This document shows, piece after piece, positions 7,868 to 14,151 of a DNA stretch of 16,560 nt (the stretch's first letter is position 1; the number at the start of each line of letters is the position of its first letter). The stretch is from contig JAHHQW010000052.1 of the NCBI GenBank assembly GCA_020026195.1, positions 1 through 16,560 of the forward strand. Direction: 5' to 3'. The DNA comes from Prevotella sp. GTDB taxonomy: Bacteria > Bacteroidota > Bacteroidia > Bacteroidales > Bacteroidaceae. The notes under the pieces are model-generated. The model did no database searches, was not told the origin of the DNA, and saw only the letters and a program-made list of their open reading frames with translations. Both the position numbers and the translations under genes were made by a program.

Positions 7868-8626
7868 TTATTTTCTATACATTACCGAGCCGCTTGCCTG
7901 ATGTGTTGCAAGAACCAATACCTCTGCAATCTGCACATGTGCAGGAGCACTTGCTGCATAATATACAACGTCGGCAATGTCGTCGCCTGTAAGCGGTTTG
8001 ATACCATCATAAACCTTATCAGCCTTTTTCTTATCGCCATGGAAACGTACTACACTGAAGTTTGTTTCTACAATACCAGGCTTGATATTAGTTACTCTGA
8101 TTGCTGTGTCAGCAAGATCTATACGCAGACCATCGGTAAGAGTCTTTACCGCAGCCTTTGTAGCACAATATACATTACCGTTAGCATAAGCTGCATCGCC
8201 AGCAACAGAACCAATATTTATGATATGACCTGTACCACGTTCTACCATGAACGGAACTATCATACGAATCATGTTCAGCATACCCTTAATGTTGGTATCA
8301 ATCATAATGTCCCAGTCTACGAAACTGCCCTCGTATTCCTTGTCAAGTCCAAGAGCAAGTCCGGCATTATTAACCAGAATATCAACATTAGCCCATTTGC
8401 CTGTAAGAGTCTTAAGAGCTTCTTTTGTTGCAGAACGGTCGCGAACGTCGAAACGAAGAGAGATAACGTCAACAGCATATTTTTCTCTGATGAGTTTCTC
8501 CAGTTCCTCAAGTTTTTCTGAGTTACGACCTGTAAGTGCAACGTCATAACCTTCTTTGGCAAAACGCAGTGCACAAGCCTCACCAATACCGCTTGTAGCA
8601 CCTGTAATCATTACTGTCTTTCCCAT
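7868..8626 (-). CDS. ydfG: YdfG-type short-chain dehydrogenase/reductase
   Basis: Cytoplasmic NADP-dependent oxidoreductase. E. coli YdfG oxidises L-allo-threonine, serine and related 3-hydroxy acids and reduces malonic semialdehyde. The 252-residue product has the classical SDR layout: cofactor loop TGATSGIG at 8-15, TGR at 32-34 (Arg suits NADP), DILVNNAGLALG at 82-93, Asn112, and the catalytic Ser140, Tyr153 and Lys157 in NVYCATKAAV. Several stretches (VNNAGLALG, GHIINIGS, the SVVRF region) match YdfG nearly letter for letter, which is why that symbol is given, although substrate specificity cannot be read from sequence. It starts 34 bases after the wecB-like stop, the widest gap in the operon, and no promoter box is evident there. 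Confidence 0.9.
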   Translation of the reverse strand: MGKTVMITGATSGIGEACALRFAKEGYDVALTGRNSEKLEELEKLIREKYAVDVISLRFDVRDRSATKEALKTLTGKWANVDILVNNAGLALGLDKEYEGSFVDWDIMIDTNIKGMLNMIRMIVPFMVERGTGHIINIGSVAGDAAYANGNVYCATKAAVKTLTDGLRIDLADTAIRVTNIKPGIVETNFSVVRFHGDKKKADKVYDGIKPLTGDDIADVVYYAASAPAHVQIAEVLVLATHQASGSVMYRK

Positions 8627-8660
8627 AATTAGATAATCTTGTTATATAGTTTGTATTCAA

Positions 8661-9746
8661 TTAAATCTGCATAAGAGCCCTGACAATTCTGTCAGCAGTA
8701 CGTCCGTCCCATCTGTCAGGCAGAGAAGAATGCTTCCACTTACCTTCCACCATTGCCTTGACAGCATCAGCCAGTTTGTCGGCATCCTCACCAACCAAAA
8801 CGTTTGTACCCTGCTTCAATGTTTCCTCATGTTCTGTATAATTGTTCAGCGTTGCACACGGAACGCCATTAAATGTTGCTTCCTCTGCCACATTACCAGA
8901 GTCTGTTATCACACCCATGGCATGTGCTGCAAGATAGCCGAACTCATTATACGACATTGGTTCTACGATTCTGAAACCATTGTTTCCATTATATTTCTCA
9001 AGCACACCACGTGCACGTTCTCTGAGAGGAGCAACGATAATGGTGTCACCTGCTGCTGAAATCATTTTCTCAACCATTCTTGACAGATTAACATCATCTG
9101 CCAGAAGAGCCTTGCGGTTTACGGTAAAGACAATGTATTTCTTATCTTCAAGATTAAGTTCGTCTGCAATAGCCGGACGCTTCATTTTAGGCATATTAAA
9201 ACGAAGTGTATCCATGAGGATGTTTCCAACCATATAAACATTATTAAGAGCTGCGCCCTCACGACATACAATACTGTTACTGCGTGTGCCCGCGGTGAAA
9301 AGATAATCAGACAGACCATCTATTACAAGACGATTGATTTCTTTAGGCATCTTCATATCAAACGAACGAGTACCTGCAACAAGATGAGCAAGTTTGTGAC
9401 CTGTCTTCTTTGTAACAATTGCCACAGCCATTGTCGATGCAAGGTCATCAGCCACCAATACCACATCGGTCGCATTCTTATTGAGGTAATCCTCAAATGC
9501 AGACATTACCTTTCCTGTAAGTTCGTTAAGACTTTCGCAGTCAACACCTAAGTAAACATCGGGAGAATTAATCTGCAAATCCTCAAACAACGAAGCTTCT
9601 ATCTCTTTATCATCTGCCGATCCTGTATATACCAGTTTACAGGCAACTTCTTCACCAGCAGCAGCAAACTTGTTTACAGATCTTATTATTGGTGCAAACT
9701 TTATAAAGTTAGGGCGTGCACCTGCCACAATACAAATATTAAGCAT
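8661..9746 (-). CDS. WecB-family UDP-GlcNAc 2-epimerase homologue with altered active site
   Basis: The fold is that of the non-hydrolysing UDP-GlcNAc 2-epimerase (two Rossmann domains, GT-B-like, 361 residues, normal length). Recognisable parts are VAGARPNFIKFAPI at 7-20, GNILMDTL at 174-181, VEPMSYNEFGYL, and TDSGNVAEEATFNGVPC with Glu-Glu kept. Several residues that define the active site are changed. The TGQH motif reads TGSA (41-44). The Glu of HVEAGLR (E. coli Glu117) is Val123 in HLVAGTR. The His of the THRRE-like motif (E. coli His213) is Asn210 in TVNRKA. DSGG is DSGN, and the TERPE arginine is His (TEHEE). Asp101 and Glu136 match E. coli Asp95 and Glu131 and remain. It may bind a nucleotide sugar without epimerising it, or do a different reaction. 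Reading frame and composition are normal, so it is not a decaying pseudogene. Confidence 0.85.
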   Translation of the reverse strand: MLNICIVAGARPNFIKFAPIIRSVNKFAAAGEEVACKLVYTGSADDKEIEASLFEDLQINSPDVYLGVDCESLNELTGKVMSAFEDYLNKNATDVVLVADDLASTMAVAIVTKKTGHKLAHLVAGTRSFDMKMPKEINRLVIDGLSDYLFTAGTRSNSIVCREGAALNNVYMVGNILMDTLRFNMPKMKRPAIADELNLEDKKYIVFTVNRKALLADDVNLSRMVEKMISAAGDTIIVAPLRERARGVLEKYNGNNGFRIVEPMSYNEFGYLAAHAMGVITDSGNVAEEATFNGVPCATLNNYTEHEETLKQGTNVLVGEDADKLADAVKAMVEGKWKHSSLPDRWDGRTADRIVRALMQI

Positions 9747-9755
9747 TAATAGTGA

Positions 9756-10931
9756 TTAAATCTTCTTTATATTATCTCTCAATAAATCAAGCGCCGTCTT
9801 AATTACCGAACGACTTGTACCTATATTCATACGCATAAATCCGCTGCCTCCATGTCCGAACATCGCACCATCATTCATTGCCAGACGTGCCTTATTGACA
9901 AACAGATCAATAAGTTCGTCATGGGTAAGTCCAAGACCTCTGCAGTCAAGCCATATAAGGAATGATGCATCCGGACGCCAGGGCCTAATCTGCGGCATCT
10001 CCCTGCTACAGTAATCCTCAACGAACTTTATGTTACCTTCCACATACTCAAGCATAGCCTTGCGCCATTCGTTTCCATGAGTATATGCAGCCATTGTAGC
10101 AATGGGAGCAAACACATGAGGCGAACCAAGTTCACAAGATTCTATTTTAGCAAAGAAACGTTCTCTGAGACTGTCATTAGGAACGATGGCATAAGAACTT
10201 ACTATTCCTGCGATATTAAATGTCTTAGAAGGAGCACCGAATGTTATGCTTATTTCAGCAGCTTCAGGAGATACCGATGCAAAAGGAATGTGATGATTTC
10301 CCCACAACGGCATGTCACAGTGAATCTCATCAGATATCACTATCATGTTATGGCGCTTACATATCTCTGCCAGACGCTTCAACGTCTCGCGACTCCACAT
10401 AACACCCGCAGGATTATGAGGATTACTCAGTATGAGCAGTCTGCATCTGTCATCAAGAACACTTTCCAACTGCTCGAAGTCCATCTCATAAGTACCATCC
10501 TTTTCTATAAGAGGATTGTCCACGACCTCAAAGCCACTCATCGTAGGAACATTACGGAACGGATGATAAACAGGCGGCTGTATTACAACCTTATCGCCCT
10601 TTTCGAGCAACATGTTTATAACCATTCCTATACCCTTCACGATACCAGGAATATAAGAAAGCCAGTCTTCTTTTATTTTCCAGCCCTGAATGTCACCAAT
10701 CCATTTCACTATACATTCCCTGTAGCCCTCTGGTTCAGGCGAATAACCGAATATAGGATGTTTCATACGCTCGTTAAGAGCATTCGTGATACATTCGGGA
10801 ACAGCAAAGTCCATGTCGGCCACCCACATAGGCAGAAGATCGTCACGACCGAAGTTATCTTTCAACTTTCCATATTTATATGTATTAGTCGCGCGACGAT
10901 CCCACACGCGGTCGAAATCAAATTTCTCCAT
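9756..10931 (-). CDS. PLP-dependent C-S beta-lyase / aminotransferase (MalY/PatB family)
   Basis: Predicted cytoplasmic cystathionine beta-lyase-type enzyme that cleaves C-S bonds (cystathionine or cysteine conjugates), with possible aminotransferase activity. The 391-residue product is a full-length fold-type I class I/II aminotransferase. It starts with the MalY/PatB hallmark FDRVWDRRATNTYKYG and has PMWVADMDF at 34-42, SNPHNPAG at 169-176 (Asn binding PLP), SDEIHCD at 200-206, PLP Lys236 in GAPSKTFNIAG, and FMRMNIG at 365-371 with Arg367 binding the carboxylate. The ATG at 10931 is preferred; an immediately preceding GTG at 10934 also opens the frame. It follows the SPFH gene by 6 bases and precedes the wecB-like gene by 9. 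No link between its chemistry and the neighbours is obvious. Confidence 0.9.
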   Translation of the reverse strand: MEKFDFDRVWDRRATNTYKYGKLKDNFGRDDLLPMWVADMDFAVPECITNALNERMKHPIFGYSPEPEGYRECIVKWIGDIQGWKIKEDWLSYIPGIVKGIGMVINMLLEKGDKVVIQPPVYHPFRNVPTMSGFEVVDNPLIEKDGTYEMDFEQLESVLDDRCRLLILSNPHNPAGVMWSRETLKRLAEICKRHNMIVISDEIHCDMPLWGNHHIPFASVSPEAAEISITFGAPSKTFNIAGIVSSYAIVPNDSLRERFFAKIESCELGSPHVFAPIATMAAYTHGNEWRKAMLEYVEGNIKFVEDYCSREMPQIRPWRPDASFLIWLDCRGLGLTHDELIDLFVNKARLAMNDGAMFGHGGSGFMRMNIGTSRSVIKTALDLLRDNIKKI

Positions 10932-10937
10932 CACACA

Positions 10938-11885
10938 TTAGTCTTTAAACAAATCCTTAATGCCACCAATGCTGCCCATCAGATTAGAGGCCTCATAAGG
11001 CAGGTAAACAGTCTTGGTCTTGTCGCCACTTGCCACCTCGTTAAGCATGTCAATATATTTACGAGCCAGCAAGTAATTAGCCGGATTAGTCTTTGTATCC
11101 TTAACGGCATCAGACACACGGCGGATAGCCTCTGCCTCAGCCTCTGCTCTGCGGATACGAGCCTGTGCCTCACCCTCAGCACGTAGGATTTCTTTCTCTT
11201 TCTCTGCCTCTGCACGGTTAATGGTAGACTGCTTCTCACCTTCTGACTTAAGAATTTCCGCAGCCTTCTCACCTTCACTGGTAAGGATAGTAGCACGTTT
11301 GTTACGTTCAGCCTGCATCTGAAGTTCCATTGCCTGTAAGACAGACTCAGGAGGAGTGATGTCCTGAAGTTCTACACGATTAACCTTGATACCCCACTTA
11401 TTAGTAGCGTCATCAAGAACCAGACGCAGTTTGCTATTGATAGTATCACGAGATGTAAGAGTCTCGTCGAGTTCCAGTTCACCTATTATATTACGCAGAG
11501 TAGTCTGTGTAAGTTTCTCGATGGCGTTAGGAAGATTGTTAATCTCGTAAACAGCCTTGAAAGGATCAACTATCTGGAAATACAGCAGAGCATTAATCTG
11601 TGTCTGCACGTTATCTTTCGTAATAACATTCTGTTTGTCAAAGTCATAAACCTGTTCGCGCAAGTCTATCTTTCCTGTATATATATAACGACCTCTGCTA
11701 AGAGCCACGATAACCTTAGCACGGTCTACAAACGGGATAATCACGTTAATACCAGGTTTAAGCGTAGCATGGTATCTGCCAAGACGTTCAACCACCATTG
11801 TTTCCGACTGAGAAACTATAATAAGACTTTCCTTTACAAATATAATAGCGAGGATTATTACAACTGCTAATATTATTGTTCCCAT
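10938..11885 (-). CDS. SPFH/Band 7 (stomatin/QmcA-like) membrane protein
   Basis: Membrane-anchored scaffold protein of the stomatin/prohibitin superfamily, thought to form large oligomers in membrane microdomains. The 315-residue product has one N-terminal hydrophobic anchor (about 3-17) and then the SPFH domain at about 22-180, with VVERLGRYHATLKPGINVIIPFVD-type features typical of QmcA/YbbK. A long alanine- and glutamate-rich coiled coil follows at about 185-260, built from repeated AEGE/SEGEK units. The short C-terminal part includes the NYLLARKYIDML helix. The start is ATG at 11885, 15 bases after the upstream nfeD gene. NfeD-SPFH pairs are a well-known conserved unit and the two products probably work together. 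Confidence 0.93.
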   Translation of the reverse strand: MGTIILAVVIILAIIFVKESLIIVSQSETMVVERLGRYHATLKPGINVIIPFVDRAKVIVALSRGRYIYTGKIDLREQVYDFDKQNVITKDNVQTQINALLYFQIVDPFKAVYEINNLPNAIEKLTQTTLRNIIGELELDETLTSRDTINSKLRLVLDDATNKWGIKVNRVELQDITPPESVLQAMELQMQAERNKRATILTSEGEKAAEILKSEGEKQSTINRAEAEKEKEILRAEGEAQARIRRAEAEAEAIRRVSDAVKDTKTNPANYLLARKYIDMLNEVASGDKTKTVYLPYEASNLMGSIGGIKDLFKD

Positions 11886-11900
11886 AATAAATATAAAGAT

Positions 11901-12356
11901 TTAAATTAATTCTACTGAAATAATTATGCTGTCCATACTAACCACGCGGACCTTCGCTCCTACCGGAATCTCATCTCCATTGACGGCGCAGGCTTTCCAG
12001 TCGTCACCATCTATTGCCACACGGCCATAACCGTGAGCCTCGATAGTTGTACTCACTCTGCCTATACGACCAATAAGAGCCTCTGCGTTACTCAGCCGGC
12101 CTTCGCCAGAATGAAGATACTTGAGCGCAAACGGACGTACGAAGAATAAACATAGTACGGAAATAACAGCAAAGATGACAAGCTGAACATAGAAGCCTAT
12201 TCCTAATACGCTGCAAACGGCCGTAACAAAAGCTCCTATTGAAAAGCACATGATAAAAAAATCACCGCTGAACAACTCTAATATGAGGCACAGCATACCG
12301 ACAATTACCCATAACTGCCAGAGATTTTCATAAAAATATTCTATAACTGCCTGCAT
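11901..12356 (-). CDS. NfeD-family membrane protein
   Basis: Short-form NfeD, the usual partner of SPFH proteins. The 151-residue product has three transmembrane segments (about 14-30, 34-52 and 55-73) and then a soluble OB-fold at about 90-151 (ALIGRIGRVSTTIEAHGYGR, then GDEIPVGAKVRVV). The frame stays open to 12431, which would add 25 residues, but a good Bacteroidetes promoter lies inside that extension (12378-12409). The ATG at 12356 also gives the standard family length, so I use it. It is the first gene of the seven-gene minus-strand operon, with the SPFH gene 15 bases downstream. The short form lacks the ClpP-like protease domain of long NfeD proteins. Confidence 0.9.
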   Translation of the reverse strand: MQAVIEYFYENLWQLWVIVGMLCLILELFSGDFFIMCFSIGAFVTAVCSVLGIGFYVQLVIFAVISVLCLFFVRPFALKYLHSGEGRLSNAEALIGRIGRVSTTIEAHGYGRVAIDGDDWKACAVNGDEIPVGAKVRVVSMDSIIISVELI

Positions 12357-12377
12357 GTCATCTTTTATATTTGAATG

Positions 12378-12409
12378 TAAAGATATAAAAATAATGCGAT
12401 ATAAACAAA
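12378..12409 (-). promoter_or_regulatory. Bacteroidetes-type promoter of the nfeD operon
   Basis: Read on the minus strand, TTTG (12409-12406) is followed after exactly 20 bases by TATCTTTA (12385-12378). This matches TAnnTTTG in all but the final base and has the canonical -33/-7 spacing. The predicted start of transcription, a few bases further on, gives a leader of about 15-20 bases before the ATG at 12356. Confidence 0.6.
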
Positions 12410-12732
12410 CAGCAGCAGAAATAAAAATCAATATTCACGACATTTAATGGAAAATTGTATATCATACGCCTCATTTCAGTCACATTTAATGCCAGCCTCG
12501 TCGATTTAATAATGACTTTTGTTACTTTATAAACGCACGTTTATCCGTTAAATTCATAATTATTCTTCAAAATATGCGCCTGTAAAACTATGCTCAGACC
12601 GCATATATTTACAATACCTGAAAATATAAAATATCATTACATGAATTTGAGACATTTTCATTTTAATCAGTACAAACAGACAACTCATAAAATACCATGT
12701 CAGACAATAACGACACAAATAACAAGACATAG

Positions 12733-12770
12733 AAAAGCTGTCTTGTAATGAATGCAGTTTACAAGACAGC
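12733..12770 (-). terminator. Intrinsic terminator downstream of ppx
   Basis: A perfect 12-bp inverted repeat pairs GCTGTCTTGTAA (12737-12748) with its complement at 12759-12770 around a 10-base loop. On the minus strand the stem is followed at once by TTTTC (12736 onward), giving a rho-independent terminator for transcription coming from ppk-ppx or from a small RNA in between. On the plus strand the T-run comes only after eight bases, so that orientation is weaker. Confidence 0.68.
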
Positions 12771-12912
12771 CTAAAGTGTTTTTCTCATTATGTTCTTGTA
12801 GTGGTAATCCTCCTAAGAGTTCCAATACGAACTGGAATAGATTAGAAAGGTTATACCCAATAACGACATAGCGACAATATGACTAAAATACCTTCGCCTT
12901 GGGTTTAAATAT

Positions 12913-12968
12913 AAAAACTGTAACATTGTAACATTTCAACTTAACTAACTATTAATTATACAGTTTTT
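12913..12968 (-). repeat. 10-bp inverted repeat with long loop, possible early terminator
   Basis: AAAAACTGTA at 12913-12922 is the exact complement of TACAGTTTTT at 12959-12968, with a 36-base loop. On the minus strand the distal arm ends in a T-run, so it could be a weak terminator about 40 bases after the ppx stop. The long AT-rich loop makes this uncertain. The loop also holds a tandem ATGTTACA repeat at about 12919-12933. Confidence 0.35.
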
Positions 12969-12985
12969 TAATAAACATAACACAT

Positions 12986-13003
12986 TTCATGACGCGACAT
13001 GAA
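12986..13003 (-). repeat. Short hairpin just after the ppx stop codon
   Basis: TTCATG at 12986-12991 and CATGAA at 12998-13003 flank a 6-base loop (ACGCGA). On the minus strand it begins 5 bases after the ppx TAG. No T-run follows, so it looks more like a 3'-end-stabilising hairpin than a terminator, or chance. Confidence 0.3.
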
Positions 13004-13007
13004 GTAA

Positions 13008-14144
13008 CTATTTATTTTTATCATCGTCATTCGGTGTGTCATTGTTTACGTCAGACTCGCCAGTCTGTTCATTTTTAACTAAAACATTATTACCATCTGA
13101 GTCGTTCTTTTCGTCTTTTAATTCATCGTTATTCAACTCTTCCAACAGAGTCTTTTCTTTGTCATCCTCATCAAAATCCTCATCATCAATATCTGCATTC
13201 AAATCTTTATCATCATCTTTATATCTCTTATGCAGTTTCATCATGTCCTTCTGGAACAGCACGTTTATCATACCGTCAGACAGACCAATCGTCGGCACAT
13301 ATATGTATTCAGCCTTTATCAGTTCGGCAATGGCAAGGAAAATACTTCCCGCGGGCACTATTACGTCAGCCCTGTCGTATTTGATGCCGAACGTATAAAC
13401 CCTGTCGTACACCGACATATTCGCCATCACGTTACAGATGTCAGAAAGCGATTTCACTGTAATTCTCTGGCGTTTCTTGTCACGACTCTCAATAAGTCTG
13501 TAGAGTTTGTTGATGTTTCCGCCCGAACCAATGATATTTATACCGCTGTACATCCCGGCAAGATCAAGAATATCCTTCTTCAGTCTGTCCCATTCCTCAT
13601 TCCTTACTACATTATTTAATATTCTTATAGTACCGATGTTATACGAATTACTGCATATCAGGTTCCCGTTACTAATCATGCTAACCTCAGTACTGCCGCC
13701 GCCGACATCAACGTACATATAGTTACCCTTTTCAGAGCGTTCGGCATGATTGTTATATATACCCCTTGCCTCCTGCTCTCCGTTTATTATATGTATTACG
13801 AATCCGGTCTTATCCTTAATACGTTTCACAATGCTCTTGCCATTTGTAGCATCACGGAGAGCCGATGTAGCACAGGCAATGTACTGTTTCACACCATATA
13901 TTTTCATCAGGTGCATGTACGACTTAACCAGATGCATCAGTCGCTTTTCATTGTCCTTAGAAATACTGCCATTGCCAAACACATCGAAACCGAGTCGCAG
14001 AGGAACTCTCAGCAGCAGTTCCTTAGAACACGAAATTTCGCCATTCACCTTGTCAAATCTTTTAATCAGCAGTCTGGCCGCGTTAGAGCCAATGTCAATG
14101 GCACCGTAATGTCTGTGCATTACTACTTCCTTCTTTTTACTCAT
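13008..14144 (-). CDS. ppx: Exopolyphosphatase, Ppx/GppA family, with acidic C-terminal tail
   Basis: Predicted to remove terminal phosphates from polyphosphate (or to hydrolyse pppGpp, since Ppx and GppA share this fold). The 378-residue product has the ASKHA fold: phosphate loop AIDIGSNAARLLI at 15-27, CATSALRDA at 91-99, Glu123/Glu125 in INGEQEARG (catalytic Glu region), VDVGGGSTEVS at 145-155, GSGGNINKL at 206-214 and VPTIGLSDGMI at 283-293. It is the short form without the HD-like C-terminal domain. Instead, residues 310-378 are a low-complexity tail rich in Asp, Glu, Asn and Lys with a strong net negative charge. The frame is open to 14210, but the ATG at 14144 avoids a 59-base overlap with ppk and lies 7 bases after its stop. 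Pairing with ppk supports a polyphosphate role. Confidence 0.9.
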   Translation of the reverse strand: MSKKKEVVMHRHYGAIDIGSNAARLLIKRFDKVNGEISCSKELLLRVPLRLGFDVFGNGSISKDNEKRLMHLVKSYMHLMKIYGVKQYIACATSALRDATNGKSIVKRIKDKTGFVIHIINGEQEARGIYNNHAERSEKGNYMYVDVGGGSTEVSMISNGNLICSNSYNIGTIRILNNVVRNEEWDRLKKDILDLAGMYSGINIIGSGGNINKLYRLIESRDKKRQRITVKSLSDICNVMANMSVYDRVYTFGIKYDRADVIVPAGSIFLAIAELIKAEYIYVPTIGLSDGMINVLFQKDMMKLHKRYKDDDKDLNADIDDEDFDEDDKEKTLLEELNNDELKDEKNDSDGNNVLVKNEQTGESDVNNDTPNDDDKNK

Positions 14145-14151
14145 AATTCTT

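Larger units (their letters stand above)
12410..13007. other. 600-base intergenic region with structured minus-strand element
   Basis: The half next to nfeD (12410-12730) is AT-rich and I see nothing convincing in it. The half next to ppx (12733-13007) is full of inverted repeats, described separately. Read on the minus strand, these include ACCCAA (12904-12899) with TTGGGT (12860-12855), a hairpin TTCCAG/TTGGAA (12837-12820) and a strong terminator (12770-12733). A 37-codon minus-strand frame, ATG at 12926 to TAG at 12813, encodes basic residues (NPRRR) and then a hydrophobic run (HIVAMSLLGITFLIYSSSYW), but has no other support. The region may be a long 3' UTR of the ppk-ppx transcript, a small RNA, or remains of a mobile element. 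Confidence 0.45.

Noticed and set aside
10932..10934. GTG start for the MalY/PatB gene one codon before its ATG
   Set aside because: The adjacent ATG at 10931 is the simpler choice and gives the usual MEKFDFD start; the difference is one residue.
10077..11186. Long plus-strand open frame (369 codons) opposite the MalY/PatB and SPFH genes
   Set aside because: It lies antisense to two well-supported genes, has a composition rich in Arg, His, Thr and Ile without any domain, and spans their junction. It is a shadow frame.
11100..11330. Repeated CCTCTGC/CTCAGC-like DNA motifs that look like a tandem repeat
   Set aside because: They are the codons of the Ala-Glu-rich coiled coil of the SPFH protein, explained by protein sequence rather than a DNA repeat.
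12572..12606. 7-bp inverted repeat ATATGCG/CGCATAT upstream of the nfeD promoter
   Set aside because: Short, with a 21-base loop, over 160 bases from the promoter; not distinguishable from chance.
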